DNA of 64,000 nt from Terriglobia bacterium (GTDB lineage: Bacteria; Acidobacteriota; Terriglobia; Acidiferrales; UBA7541), in assembly GCA_020072785.1 (NCBI GenBank), contig JAIQGG010000004.1:238108-302107 (forward strand), in the 5' to 3' direction. Position 1 is the stretch's first letter; each line of letters starts with the position of its first letter. The notes under the pieces were generated by a model. That model did not search any database. It was given only the letters and a program-made list of their open reading frames with translations, and had not been told where the DNA came from. This document shows positions 25,339 to 34,977 of this stretch, piece after piece. The translations under genes and the position numbers were made by a program.

Positions 25339-26892
25339 TTACCAGCTCACATCCGCCAGTATCGCCCCGTAAATCTCCATCCCCCGCCACAAATTCCCCA
25401 GCCGCAGATTCTCATCCGCCGCGTGCTGCCGGTTGTCGTGGTTCACGATCGGCACGCCAATCACCGGCAGCCCCAGCTCCTCGAAGATGTACATCGGCAC
25501 GCTCCCGCCCGACGTCGGCATCTTCACCGTCTTTCCCGCCGCGCCCTCCACCACTTCCGCCAGTTTCCGCGCCACCGCCGTGTCCATCGGCGTGCGCGTT
25601 GCCGCATAGCCTCCGCTGGTCGTCACCATCGCCACCCGCGCATACTTCAGCCGCTCCTCCTTCGTCGGCTCGCGGTCCACCACGTAGTATCCCTGCTTGC
25701 GGATGTGCGCCACCAGCCGCCCAAACTGCACTTGCGGGTCGATGTTCTTCACCAGCCGCATGTCCAGCGAGGCTTCGGCCTTTTCCGGCACCACGTTCTG
25801 CGACTCTTTTCCCACATACGCGCTGCGCAGCCCGCGGATATTCAGCGACGGCTGGTTGATCAGCTCCACCAGCTTCTGCCCGCCGCCTTCCGCTTTGGCG
25901 AATTCCAGCTCCTGCATCAGCTCCGCGTCGTTCGCCGGCATCTCCGCCAGCGCTTGCTGTTCCCGCGCGCTGAGCGGCACCACGTCGTCGTAGAAGCCTT
26001 CAATCAGCACCCGCCCGTCTTCATCCTTCATCGACGCCAGCAACCGCGCCAGATGGAACGCCGGATTCGGCGCCCAGTTCCCGTAATGCCCGCTGTGCAG
26101 CGGCCGTACCGGCCCGTACACCGTCACCTGCACATCCACCACCCCGCGGTTCCCGAAATCGATCAGCGGCAGCCCCGACTGGTCCACCGGTCCGTCGGCA
26201 ACCAGCAGCAGATCGCCCGCCAGCAGGTTGCGGTGCGCTTGCAGCGTCCGCTCCAGGTTCGGCGAGCCGTCCTCCTCCTCTCCGTCCAGCACCACCTTCA
26301 GGTTCACACCCAGCGCAATCCTCTTCGCCCGCAGCGCATCCAGCGCCGCCAGCAGCGCCACGATCGGCGATTTGTCGTCCGACGCCGATCGCGCATAGAT
26401 TCGCCACTCGTCGTTGTAGTGCGCCGCGTTCGGCCCCGTACCCTCCGGGAAGGGAATCCGCTTTCCGCCGGCCTCGATGGCCTTTGTCCGCAGCTCCGGT
26501 TCAAACGGTTTCCCGTCCGTCCACGCTTGCGCATCCACCGGCTGCCCGTCGTAGTGCGCGTAAAAGATCACCGTGCGCGTCGCTTCCGGCGTCGTAAGCT
26601 TCCCGAAGATCACCGGCCCGCGCCCCGGAATGGACAGCGGATGCGCCTCAATCCCCCGCGCCTCCAGCATTTCCATCAGCCGCGCCGCGTTTCTCTGGAT
26701 GTTTGGGGTGTCCGAGGCGGTGTTCGGGATCGCCAGAAACTCCCGCAACTCCCGCACGATCCGCGCTTCGTTGTTCACGCGGTAGTCGCGCACCTCCTGC
26801 GCCACCTGCGCCGGCGCCACCGCAACCGGCTTCTGGCCCAGCGCGGGCAAAGGCAAGCAAACCGCCAGCAAGAGTACAATTTTGCGTTTCAT
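25339..26892 (-). CDS. exported M20 family dipeptidase
   Basis: Exported zinc peptidase (517 aa): signal peptide MKRKIVLLLAVCLPLPALGQ, start supported by GGAGG. Metal and catalytic residues are in FYAHYDGQP, SASDDKSP, DGEEEDGSPN, LLVADGPVDQ and the late NHDNRQHAADE. A large lid domain (about 220-390) is typical of carnosinase-like dipeptidases. It probably degrades peptides in the periplasm or outside the cell. Confidence 0.9.
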   Translation of the reverse strand: MKRKIVLLLAVCLPLPALGQKPVAVAPAQVAQEVRDYRVNNEARIVRELREFLAIPNTASDTPNIQRNAARLMEMLEARGIEAHPLSIPGRGPVIFGKLTTPEATRTVIFYAHYDGQPVDAQAWTDGKPFEPELRTKAIEAGGKRIPFPEGTGPNAAHYNDEWRIYARSASDDKSPIVALLAALDALRAKRIALGVNLKVVLDGEEEDGSPNLERTLQAHRNLLAGDLLLVADGPVDQSGLPLIDFGNRGVVDVQVTVYGPVRPLHSGHYGNWAPNPAFHLARLLASMKDEDGRVLIEGFYDDVVPLSAREQQALAEMPANDAELMQELEFAKAEGGGQKLVELINQPSLNIRGLRSAYVGKESQNVVPEKAEASLDMRLVKNIDPQVQFGRLVAHIRKQGYYVVDREPTKEERLKYARVAMVTTSGGYAATRTPMDTAVARKLAEVVEGAAGKTVKMPTSGGSVPMYIFEELGLPVIGVPIVNHDNRQHAADENLRLGNLWRGMEIYGAILADVSW

Positions 26893-27080
26893 AGTTCCTC
26901 CCGGAGCCCGGCTCGAAATCCTGCTCCCCCGCCCGCCTCCAGCGTGATCCCTTGGGCAATGCCGCGCCCGGAGATTCTAGCGGATTCCCGCGTTTTCCCC
27001 CAAAGCCCAGGGAATCGGGCGCATCCGGGCATTGCCTCCAGCCGCTGGAATCGCCCCCCCCGCAGCTCACCCTGTTTCGT

Positions 27081-27124
27081 TGACCGCTTCGCGGTCACAC
27101 TTATCGTTGACCGCTTCGCGGTCA
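27081..27124 (+). repeat. TGACCGC palindromes, copies 6 and 7 in tandem
   Basis: Two perfect TGACCGC-TTC-GCGGTCA units (27081-27097 and 27108-27124) with a 27-bp period, each followed by CAC(A/C). They lie between the divergent M20 peptidase and FecR-like genes. Confidence 0.9.
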
Positions 27125-27235
27125 CACATATCAAGGTACAGATTGAGCACATCGCTTTGACGAAGCACCTGCCGAGTCTTCCTGCCTGGCCTACTCTCTC
27201 TTGTGGGGGCTTCCCGTGGGGGCTCAACAAAGATC

Positions 27236-27895
27236 ATGAATAGAGCTCTCGTGGCCTTGCTCTTGTCGGCCATGCTGGGGAGCGCACCTGTCGTCTGGGC
27301 GCGCCCGGCCGCTATGGGTGTGGTCCTTCAGGCCTCTGGGGCCCAGCTGGGTTCGGGCGCAGTCTCGGCCGGAGCCACGGTCTTCGACGGCGATCAGTTC
27401 CGGACCATTACAGATGGCGCCTTGCGCCTGCGCATTGGTACCGCGCAGGTTCACCTCGGTGGGGGGAGCGTGGTCACCCTGCGCCGCGCGGATTACGGCA
27501 CGCAGGCCACTCTGCTTGGCGGCACCATGAGTGTTTCCGCCGCGCCAGCGGCATCCGTCGGTATCGCGGTCAACGGCGCTGCATTGCGCACTGTGGGCGA
27601 CCGTGTAACCGTTGCCCAGGTCAGCATCCTGGGGCCCAAGGAGTTCTACGTTGTCGTGCGCCGCGGCGCACTGGAATTCAGCTACAACGGCGAAAGCGAA
27701 GTGATCCCGGAAGGTGCCACGTATCGGGCCGTCCTCGATCCGCCTCGCGGCCAGCCTTCCGCGGAACAGGCTCCCTTGCCGGTGCGCGCCGCCGGGCGCA
27801 GCCGCGCAAAGTACAAGCTCTACATTATTATCCCCATCGCCTGGGCCACCGAGTGGGCCATCCACGAAGTTTTCGAAAGCCCCGACCGCCCCTAA
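27236..27895 (+). CDS. exported FecR-like protein
   Basis: A 219-aa protein with signal peptide MNRALVALLLSAMLGSAPVVWA and a FecR-type beta domain (GAQLGSGAVSAGATVFDGDQFRT ... GALRLRIGTAQVHLGGGSVVTLRR). A likely C-terminal membrane segment follows (KYKLYIIIPIAWATEWAIHEVF). FecR-domain proteins relay periplasmic signals or act as beta scaffolds; no sigma factor is adjacent. ATG 27236 is chosen because the signal peptide begins there. Confidence 0.7.
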   Translation: MNRALVALLLSAMLGSAPVVWARPAAMGVVLQASGAQLGSGAVSAGATVFDGDQFRTITDGALRLRIGTAQVHLGGGSVVTLRRADYGTQATLLGGTMSVSAAPAASVGIAVNGAALRTVGDRVTVAQVSILGPKEFYVVVRRGALEFSYNGESEVIPEGATYRAVLDPPRGQPSAEQAPLPVRAAGRSRAKYKLYIIIPIAWATEWAIHEVFESPDRP

Positions 27896-27915
27896 CCCGC
27901 ATTTCTCACAAGCGT

Positions 27916-28191
27916 CACGCTGTAAGGGATGGGCCAGCTTGCCCCGCCCGCTGCAGCGCGAGCACGTTTGCCTGTTCCGCCGCTTCCCGCGCCAGGCCCT
28001 CTTCTTTTCTTCCCTCTGCGTTCTCTGCGTCTCTGCGTTATCCTGTCTCTCCCCAGAATCACGCTGTAGGGGGATGGGCCAGCTTGCCCCGCCCGCTGCG
28101 GCACAGCACCATTGCATGTCCCGGTTCTCCCCGCGCCAGGCCCTCTTCTTTTCTTCCGTCTGCGTTCTCTGCGTCTCCGCGTTATCTTTCT
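27916..28191. repeat. tandem duplication of a 144-bp intergenic repeat
   Basis: Two units start at 27916 and 28060 with CACGCTGTA, a GGATGGGCCAGC-TT-GCCCCGCCC hairpin and CTGC. After a divergent middle they share CGCGCCAGGCCCTCTTC, TTTTCTTCC and a pyrimidine-rich tract of TCTGCG/TCTCTGCG words. Similar pyrimidine tracts code for the RlpA signal peptide at about 4571-4615. No gene lies in this stretch. Confidence 0.8.
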
Positions 28192-28222
28192 CTTCTCCTG
28201 TTCGCCTTCTTCGCCAATCTTT

Positions 28223-29278
28223 TCAGTGGTACTCCACCAGCTCCCGCAGCTTCTCCCACGCCGCCCCGCTATCGATCGCTTGCGCCGCCCGCCGCGCCCC
28301 CTCACGGAAATTCTCACTGACGCCGGCGGCCACCAGCGCGGCCGCGGCGTTGATCGCCACGATGTCCCGCGGCGCACCCGGCTCGCCGGCCAGGATGCGC
28401 CGGATCAGCGCGGCATTTTCCGCGGCGTCCCCGCCGCGGATCGCTTCCTGCGCTGCCCGTGCGACCCCAAACTCTTCCGGGGTCACCGTGTAGCGGCGCA
28501 CGCTTCCGTGCCGCACTTCGGCGACCTGCGTCTCTCCCGCCAGCGCAATTTCGTCCAGCCCTCCGGCCCCGTGCACCACAAACGCCCGCTCCACTCCCAG
28601 CTCCACCAGCGTCGCCGCCATCAGCTCCAGCACCTCGGCCGTGAACACGCCCAGAACCTGCGCCGGCGCTCCCGCGGGGTTCGTCAGCGGCCCCAGCAGG
28701 TTGAACACCGTGCGTCCGCCCAGCTCCCGCCGCGCCGCCACCGCATGGCGCATGGAAGTGTGCGCCAGTTGGGCAAAGATGAATCCGATGCCGATCTCGC
28801 GGATGGCCGCGCCCACGCGCTCCAGCGGCAGATCCAGGCATACCCCCAGCGCTTCCAGCACGTCGGCGGAGCCGCTGCCATTGCTCGCCGAACTGCGGTT
28901 GCCATGCTTGGCCACCCGCGCTCCCGCTCCCGCGGCCACAATCGCCGCCGCCGTGGAAATGTTGAACGTGCCCGCTCCGTCCCCGCCCGTGCCGCAGGTG
29001 TCCACCAGGTGTTCCGGCCGCGCTTCCCCTGGCGCGAAGACCGGCTGCGCATGCCGCCGCATGGCGGTGGCGAAGCCCGTCAGCTCTTCCACGCCGTAGG
29101 GCCGTGCGCGCAGCGCTCCCAGTAGCCGCACGATCTCCTCGTGCCCGGCCCGCCCGGCGAGCAGCTCTTCCATCGCCCCTTCGGCTTCCGCGCGCGCGAG
29201 GTGCCCGCCCGCTTCCACCCGTTCCAGAATTTCCTTGTGCATAAGCGCGGCTGAATCCGCGTTTTCTCCCTCTTTCAT
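28223..29278 (-). CDS. trpD: anthranilate phosphoribosyltransferase
   Basis: Joins anthranilate and PRPP, the second step of tryptophan synthesis. The protein (351 aa from ATG 29278; 339 aa from ATG 29242, closer to the family norm) has DTCGTGGDGAGTFNIST, KHGNRSSASNGSGSADVLEALG, GIGFIFAQLAHTSMRHA and FNLLGPLTNPAG. It is separated from trpEG by about 3 kb and lies on the opposite strand, so the trp genes are split here. The remaining trp genes are not in the window. Confidence 0.94.
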   Translation of the reverse strand: MKEGENADSAALMHKEILERVEAGGHLARAEAEGAMEELLAGRAGHEEIVRLLGALRARPYGVEELTGFATAMRRHAQPVFAPGEARPEHLVDTCGTGGDGAGTFNISTAAAIVAAGAGARVAKHGNRSSASNGSGSADVLEALGVCLDLPLERVGAAIREIGIGFIFAQLAHTSMRHAVAARRELGGRTVFNLLGPLTNPAGAPAQVLGVFTAEVLELMAATLVELGVERAFVVHGAGGLDEIALAGETQVAEVRHGSVRRYTVTPEEFGVARAAQEAIRGGDAAENAALIRRILAGEPGAPRDIVAINAAAALVAAGVSENFREGARRAAQAIDSGAAWEKLRELVEYH

Positions 29279-29739
29279 ACTATCCCAGTGGCGCCCCCGC
29301 CACACAAAGCCGCAGGGCCTGCGCCGCATCATCATCCCTGCGCCGCAAAAGATCGCCTCTCCGCCTTCTCTCACCCGCCCTGCAGCCACTCCCGGCGCGC
29401 CGCGAGGCTGCCCGCGGGAAATGTGAGCCCGGGTAGCGGGTCAGTTTCGGTTGAGCGCGTGATACAAACAAGCGCATTACTTCAGAGTGCGTCGTCACTC
29501 GGACACAATCGCCACAAAGGAAAGGCGCACCACGTCTCCGGTTAGTCGACCGCTCGGCCAAATGGCCGCCGAGTCGGGCATGGTGACAGTCCGGTCGCTG
29601 GAGTCAGGGGCCGTTCATACCAATAAATGTAAATCTGGAAGATCACGACGGAATCCGGGCGAGAATTTTCATGCATATTATGGCTGCAGACACGGCTCCG
29701 CACTCTAATAAACGAATATGCTTGATCCGTCGATAATTT
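29279..29739. other. 461-bp gap with a G+C drop at the left edge of the OLD island
   Basis: From about 29440 the base composition falls and the high-G+C codon periodicity is lost. No frame has convincing start or codon use. I found no tRNA, integrase, terminal inverted repeat or direct repeat that would define how the island arrived. Confidence 0.45.
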
Positions 29740-31281
29740 ATGGTTCTAATGAAAAGCACGATGGATACAAACTTGGCACATCAAAGCCAAATCAGAAGCT
29801 CGTCGATAAACCAACTACTTGAGAAGGTCTCGAATAAAAACTACGGTAAGTACCTGCTCAAGATCAGCATTGTAAAAGCCAGAGCCTTTAGTGATAAAAC
29901 GCTCTCCTTTGACTTTCCGGTGACAGCGCTTGTCGGACCGAACGGGGGTGGCAAGACAACTGTCCTCGGCGCTGCGGCATGTGCTTATAAAAATATTAAG
30001 CCATCCCTGTATTTCTCAAAGAGTGGAAAGTTCGATGAGAACATGCAGAATTGGCGTTTTGATTACGAACTGATTGACCAAGCGATCCGCAAAAACGACA
30101 CTATTCGCCGATCTGCTAACTTTACCAACTACAAGTGGTCGCGCGAGGGACTAGATCGCGACGTGAGAATTTTTGGCGTGTCGCGTACAGTTCCGGCAAC
30201 CGAGCGAAAAGAGATGCGACGATGCATCTCCGGACGCTTTGATGTGCCACAAGATCAAATAGTTAAGCTTGGAACAGCGGCGGCCCAAGCTGTCGGTCAG
30301 ATTCTCGACAAGAATGTTTCGACATTTTCTGTCGTGAAGGTTGATAAGCGGGGCCGAGTTACGTTACTCGCTGGGACGACTTCAGATGGCAAGGGTTACT
30401 CGGAGTTCCATTTCGGTGCAGGGGAGTCGAGTGTCATCAGAATGGCGACCGTTCTCGAGTCAGTGCCGGAAAACTCGCTTGTTCTCATTGAAGAGATTGA
30501 GAATGGGCTCCATCCGGTTGCCACTGTCAGGATGGTTGAGTACCTTATCGAATTGGCCGAGAGAAGAAAGATTCAAGCCATATTTACAACGCATTCAAAT
30601 GATGCGCTGCGACCACTTCCTGATAAAGCGATATGGGCAGCAGTGAATGGCCAACTCTTCCAGGGTAAATTAGACATCGGTTCCCTTAGAGCTATCAGCG
30701 GCCAGGTTGATTCAAAGCTGGTCATTTTCGTTGAGGATACATTTTCAAAAGTGTGGGCAGAGGAAATATTACGCTCGATTCCAGGGCTCGCCATGGACGC
30801 CATAAGCGTTCACTCCATGGAGGGTGATGGCACAGCCGTACGGGTGTGCCGCTCCCACAATCTAGATCCGACAGTTCAACAACCGGGAATTTGCCTTATC
30901 GACGGCGACTCGAAGCAGGTGGAAGACGCAAGCGGTGGAATATTTCGACTTCCCGGCCAGAGTCCTGAGTCCTTCATATTCGACCAAATAATGGCGAAAT
31001 TGGATACAGTTGCAGGAGAATTGGCGGTCGCGCTGCTGCGTCCATACGAAGAGCACGATAGGGTAACGCAGATTATTCGCAGCGTGCGAAACACCAACCG
31101 GGATCCACATTTGCTTTTCAGTCAGGTTGGGAAGCTGCTCGGACTGATTCCCGAGACACGGGTGCGGGAGGCATTTGTTGCTACCTGGACCCGAAGTTAT
31201 CCCGACGCAGTTTCGAGTATTGTTGGTGTGTTCCGTTCCAAACTGCCAAGAGACCTTGATGAACAATCGCTAGTGCCATGA
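29740..31281 (+). CDS. OLD-like ATPase with C-terminal TOPRIM nuclease domain
   Basis: A 513-aa protein. The ABC-type ATPase has Walker A GPNGGGKTT (66-74), signature GAGESSVIR (226-234), Walker B VLIEEIENG (248-256) and H-loop His285. A TOPRIM-like domain follows, with Glu332 (VIFVED) and Asp388/Asp390 (CLIDGDS) as the metal triad. This is the layout of overcoming-lysogenization-defect nucleases, many of which act in phage defence. The gene stands alone, lacks a clear Shine-Dalgarno site and has much lower G+C than its neighbours. The defence role is inferred. Confidence 0.78.
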   Translation: MVLMKSTMDTNLAHQSQIRSSSINQLLEKVSNKNYGKYLLKISIVKARAFSDKTLSFDFPVTALVGPNGGGKTTVLGAAACAYKNIKPSLYFSKSGKFDENMQNWRFDYELIDQAIRKNDTIRRSANFTNYKWSREGLDRDVRIFGVSRTVPATERKEMRRCISGRFDVPQDQIVKLGTAAAQAVGQILDKNVSTFSVVKVDKRGRVTLLAGTTSDGKGYSEFHFGAGESSVIRMATVLESVPENSLVLIEEIENGLHPVATVRMVEYLIELAERRKIQAIFTTHSNDALRPLPDKAIWAAVNGQLFQGKLDIGSLRAISGQVDSKLVIFVEDTFSKVWAEEILRSIPGLAMDAISVHSMEGDGTAVRVCRSHNLDPTVQQPGICLIDGDSKQVEDASGGIFRLPGQSPESFIFDQIMAKLDTVAGELAVALLRPYEEHDRVTQIIRSVRNTNRDPHLLFSQVGKLLGLIPETRVREAFVATWTRSYPDAVSSIVGVFRSKLPRDLDEQSLVP

Positions 31282-31571
31282 TAAGGAATGGCACGCGGTT
31301 TCAGTCTGTTTGTACTTGATTGCATTACACGCTACCCGTAGAAGTGGCCGTACTCGGCATCTCGATTCGAGCCATCATGCGGTAACTTCCGTATGATCGC
31401 GCACTCGGAGGTTATCGTCGGACCCGATTTGCTCGGCGGTTACGTGAACGCATAGTTGGCATACGGAAACTAATCCACTAACCGATCCCGCTCTTCCTTG
31501 CCCCTGCGCGCTGTTCCGGGTACACTTCTATGTTTTGAGAGCAGCCAAAATCCAGAACAGACGGTAGCCCG
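31282..31571. other. 290-bp low-G+C gap after the OLD-like gene
   Basis: GTGCCAT/ATGGCAC (31273-31279 and 31288-31294) forms a 7-bp hairpin across the stop codon, without a T tract. The rest holds no supported gene. Composition returns to the chromosomal norm around 31490, shortly before sucC. Confidence 0.45.
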
Positions 31572-32741
31572 ATGAAGATTCATGAGTACCAGGCAAAAGC
31601 CATTCTCGCCCGTTATGGCGTAACCACGCCGCGCGGCGAAGTGGCCTTCAGCAAGGAAGAAGCCCGCGAGGCCGCGCAGCGCCTGAAATCGCCGGTGGTC
31701 GTCGTCAAGGCGCAGATCCACGCCGGCGGCCGCGGCAAAGCCGGCGGCGTCAAGCTGGCCCGTTCGGCCGACGAAGCCGCGGAGCTGGCCAGCAAAATTC
31801 TGGGGATGAAACTGGTCACCCCGCAGACCGGCCCCGCCGGCCGCATCGTGAAGCGCCTGCTCATCGAAGAGGGCCTGGATATCAAGCGCGAGCTCTATCT
31901 CGGCATCCTCGTGGACCGCGCTACCGGTTCCCCCGTTTTCATGGCCAGCGCCGCGGGCGGCATGGAAATCGAAGAGGTCGCCAAGGACAATCCCGGCGCC
32001 ATCCTGCGCGAGGCCATTAATCCCGTGGTCGGTCTGCAGCCGTACCAGGCGCGCAAAATCGCTTTCGGCCTGGACCTGCCCGCCGAAGTGGTCGGCACCG
32101 CCACGCCGTTTTTCCAGGCGCTGTACCGCGCGTTCGTTGACACTGACGCCTCCATGCTCGAAATCAATCCCTGCGTCCTTACCGGCGACGGCCGCCTCGT
32201 GGCCCTCGACGCCAAGATGACCTTCGATGACAGCGGCCTCTACCGCCACAAGGAGCTTCGCGAACTCCGCGACCTCGACGAGGAAGATCCCCTCGAGGTG
32301 GAAGCCTCCAAGTACGGCCTCAACTACATCAAGCTCGACGGCAGTGTCGCCTGCATGGTCAACGGCGCGGGCCTGGCCATGGCCACCATGGACATCATCA
32401 AGTACGCCGGCGGCTCGCCTGCCAACTTCCTCGATGTCGGCGGCGGCGCCTCGGCCGACCAGGTCAAGAACGCCTTCCGCATCCTCATGAGCGACCCGGC
32501 CGTGAAGGCCGTGTTCATCAACATATTCGGCGGCATCCTCCGCTGCGACGTCCTCGCCACCGGCGTGGTTGCCGCCGCGAAAGATTTGCATCTGGGGGTT
32601 CCGGTGGTGGTCCGCATGGAAGGCACAAACGTGGAACTCGGCCAGCAGATTCTCCGCGACAGCGGTTTGAACTTCACCATCGCCAACGGCATGAAGGACG
32701 GCGCGCAAAAGGTCGTAGCGCTGGCGGGAGGTGCGCGATGA
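31572..32741 (+). CDS. sucC: succinate-CoA ligase (ADP-forming) subunit beta
   Basis: TCA-cycle enzyme subunit (389 aa) that converts succinyl-CoA to succinate with nucleotide phosphorylation. The N-terminal ATP-grasp domain starts [17 protein letters not shown] with [34 protein letters not shown] gives metal and nucleotide contacts. The C-terminal flavodoxin-like domain has FLDVGGGAS and [10 protein letters not shown]. The stop overlaps sucD (ATGA). It also regenerates succinate after ScoAB action (inference). Confidence 0.96.
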   Translation: MKIHEYQAKAILARYGVTTPRGEVAFSKEEAREAAQRLKSPVVVVKAQIHAGGRGKAGGVKLARSADEAAELASKILGMKLVTPQTGPAGRIVKRLLIEEGLDIKRELYLGILVDRATGSPVFMASAAGGMEIEEVAKDNPGAILREAINPVVGLQPYQARKIAFGLDLPAEVVGTATPFFQALYRAFVDTDASMLEINPCVLTGDGRLVALDAKMTFDDSGLYRHKELRELRDLDEEDPLEVEASKYGLNYIKLDGSVACMVNGAGLAMATMDIIKYAGGSPANFLDVGGGASADQVKNAFRILMSDPAVKAVFINIFGGILRCDVLATGVVAAAKDLHLGVPVVVRMEGTNVELGQQILRDSGLNFTIANGMKDGAQKVVALAGGAR

Positions 32742-33607
32742 GTGTTCTGGCCAGCGAAAAAACGCGCCTCCTCGTCCAGGGCTTCACCGGACGCGAAGGC
32801 ACCTTCCACGCTCAGCAGATGATCGAGTACGGCACCAACGTCGTCGGTGGCGTCACCCCCGGCAAGGGCGGCACCAAGCACCTCGAGCGGCCCGTCTTCA
32901 ACACCGTGTTCGACGCCGCGAAAGAGACCGGCGCCAACGCTTCCGTGATTTTCGTTCCGCCGCCTTTTGCCGCGGACGCCATCCTGGAAGCCGCCGACGC
33001 GCGCATCCCCCTCGTCGTGTGCATCACCGAAGGCATTCCCGTGCTGGACATGGTGCGCGTGAAGGCCGCCGTGGATTTCAGCACCCTCCGTCTGATCGGC
33101 CCCAACTGCCCTGGCATTATCTCTCCGGGGAAGTGCAAGATTGGTATCATGCCCGGACGCATCCACCGGCAGGGCCACGTCGGCGTGGTCAGCCGCAGCG
33201 GCACCCTGACCTACGAAGCCGTGGACCAGTTGTCGCGCCTCGGCATCGGCCAGTCCACCTGCATCGGCATCGGCGGCGATCCCATCATCGGCACCACTTT
33301 CCTGGACGCCATCAAGCTTTTCAACGAAGATCCGGATACGCAGGCCGTCATTCTCATCGGCGAAATCGGCGGCAACGCCGAAGAGGTGGCCGCGGAATAC
33401 ATCAAGACCCACGTGAAGAAGCCCGTCGTCGGCTTCATTGCCGGGCAGACGGCGCCGCCGGGCCGCCGCATGGGCCATGCCGGCGCGATCATCAGCGGCG
33501 GGCAGGGCACCGCCAAGGACAAATACGCGGCCATGAGCGCCGCCGGCATCCGCTGCGTCGAAACCCCCGCGGACCTCGGCTCGACCGTCGCTGCCGCTTT
33601 GAAATGA
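32738..33607 (+). CDS. sucD: succinate-CoA ligase subunit alpha
   Basis: CoA-binding subunit (289 aa). The protein has [22 protein letters not shown], the VTPGKGG CoA loop, [11 protein letters not shown], and the phospho-His in [14 protein letters not shown] near residue 245. It pairs with SucC in a translationally coupled operon that continues to ndk. Confidence 0.96.
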   Translation: MSVLASEKTRLLVQGFTGREGTFHAQQMIEYGTNVVGGVTPGKGGTKHLERPVFNTVFDAAKETGANASVIFVPPPFAADAILEAADARIPLVVCITEGIPVLDMVRVKAAVDFSTLRLIGPNCPGIISPGKCKIGIMPGRIHRQGHVGVVSRSGTLTYEAVDQLSRLGIGQSTCIGIGGDPIIGTTFLDAIKLFNEDPDTQAVILIGEIGGNAEEVAAEYIKTHVKKPVVGFIAGQTAPPGRRMGHAGAIISGGQGTAKDKYAAMSAAGIRCVETPADLGSTVAAALK

Positions 33608-33666
33608 CGAGGCTCTTCTCGTTACCTCGATACTTCGCGATCTCATTACTTCGCTAGGAGATATTC

Positions 33667-34086
33667 GTGGCACTCGAACGCACCTTCGCAATCATCAAGC
33701 CGGACGCCGTCGGGCGCGGCCTCACCGGCGAAATTCTATCCCGCATCCACAAGGCCGGCTTCGCCATCGTGGCCATCAAGTCCATGCGCCTCACCAAAGA
33801 GGAAGCCGGCGGCTTCTACGCCGTGCACAAGGCCCGGCCCTTCTTCGGCGAACTCACCGACTTTATGAGTTCCGGCAAGATCGTGGCCCTGGTCCTCGAA
33901 GGTGAAGGCGCCATCGCCAGGTGGCGCGATACCATGGGCGCCACCGACCCCGCTAAGGCCGCTCCCGGCACCATCCGCCGCGACCTCGGCACCAGCATCG
34001 GCAGCAACTGTACCCACGGCTCCGACGCTTCCGATACCGCGGCCTTCGAGATCGGCTACTTCTTCGCCGGCCTCGACCTCATCTGA
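33667..34086 (+). CDS. ndk: nucleoside diphosphate kinase
   Basis: Transfers the gamma phosphate between nucleoside triphosphates and diphosphates by a phospho-His intermediate. The 139-aa length is typical. It begins [21 protein letters not shown] and carries the catalytic His in SNCTHGSD (about 113-119). GTG start 33667 follows AGGAGA. The sucD-ndk gap (33608-33666) contains repeated CGTTACCTCG/TCATTACTTCG words. A hairpin terminator follows at 34121. Confidence 0.96.
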   Translation: MALERTFAIIKPDAVGRGLTGEILSRIHKAGFAIVAIKSMRLTKEEAGGFYAVHKARPFFGELTDFMSSGKIVALVLEGEGAIARWRDTMGATDPAKAAPGTIRRDLGTSIGSNCTHGSDASDTAAFEIGYFFAGLDLI

Positions 34087-34120
34087 GGCCCGCGCAAATT
34101 CCGATGGAGTTCGATTGCAG

Positions 34121-34150
34121 GGGCGCAGCTTGCTGCGCCCTTTCTACTTT
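34121..34150 (+). terminator. hairpin and T-rich tail after ndk
   Basis: A perfect 9-bp stem, GGGCGCAGC-TT-GCTGCGCCC (34121-34140), is followed by TTTCTACTTT. It works as an intrinsic terminator for sucCD-ndk. It also belongs to the dispersed GTAGGGG-type hairpin family (left flank GCAGG). Confidence 0.7.
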
Positions 34151-34722
34151 CCCATCGTCACCTGCATTGTCCTTTCTAGGCGTGACCGCGAAGCGGTCAA
34201 CGGCCTCGGCCTTAGTTTGCTGCTTTGGTTCGCCGGCCACTTTCGCCGCTGATGTGGGTGGGCCCTTTGTTCCTTCCGGCTCCATCCGAGCCGGTGCAGC
34301 AGGTAGGGAATATGGTCCCGGGTATAGCGAACCCGGAAGCGCTTCCAGAGCAGATCGGCGATGCGTTGCGAGGTCCACACCGCTGCCGCAAAGCCGTAGG
34401 CTCTGGCATCACGCGCTAAAAGGCGCGGGAGTTGCGCCAGTTGCCCGGGGGTCAGCTTCGGCGGACGCCCAGGCCGGGCCCGGCGGCGCAATCCCTCTGC
34501 ACCTTGCCGGCGATATTCCTGGGCCCATTGATGAACCGCCTGGCGGCTCACCCCGAATTTCCGGGCAATCGCGGACAACGATTCGCCGCTCGCAAGGAGC
34601 GGCAGGGCCGAGAGGCGGCGGGCCTCGAGCTCTTCTGCGGCTCTCCGCTTGGGTTCAGAAGCTCCTCCGGCAACCGAAGGTACTGTCAGAAGTGTTTGGA
34701 TGGACCCTCCCGCTTGCTCCAA
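34144..34722 (-). pseudogene. winged-helix/HTH part of an IS630-type transposase, truncated
   Basis: The frame codes for the DNA-binding half of an IS630/Tc1-type transposase: LASGESLSAIARKFGVSRQAVHQWAQEYRRQG, then RRARPGRPPKLTPGQLAQL and the second HTH with RFRVRYTRDHIPYLLHRLGWS. The DDE catalytic domain is absent. After about residue 160 the sequence runs into a copy of the TGACCGC palindrome (34183-34199) and stops. No good start is visible (TTG 34722 is the best guess). It is either a remnant or a domesticated DNA-binding protein. Confidence 0.6.
34183..34199 (-). repeat. TGACCGC palindrome, copy 8
   Basis: Perfect TGACCGC-GAA-GCGGTCA on the plus strand (loop TTC on the minus strand), inside the last codons of the transposase-type frame. 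Confidence 0.85.
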
Positions 34723-34977
34723 GCCGCATCTTCGGCCCCGCGCAGTTAGAAGGCAAACGCAAAAAACTGATGCCAGGAATTGATGAGGGTTTGCAGAAAA
34801 GTTGTCAGCAAAAATCCGCCGTTGGCAAGTCTTTCCGCTCCGCGAGGAGGAAACTTCGCGGCATTCCATTTTCAAGAGCAGCAGCCCCTTGCGCTGCGGC
34901 TCAAAATAGTATTTTCTTGTGACGCGCCTCTGTTTCCGGACCACGAACCACGGGTCAGGGAAAACGCCGCACTCCTT

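Noticed and set aside
25423-27243. 606-aa plus-strand open frame
   Set aside because: Antisense to the M20 dipeptidase gene; Arg/His-rich shadow translation.
29430-31571. Search for terminal repeats around the OLD-like gene like those of the R-M unit
   Set aside because: No matching inverted or direct repeat pair was found by eye; weak similarities such as agcgggtcag versus agcgggatcgg are not convincing.
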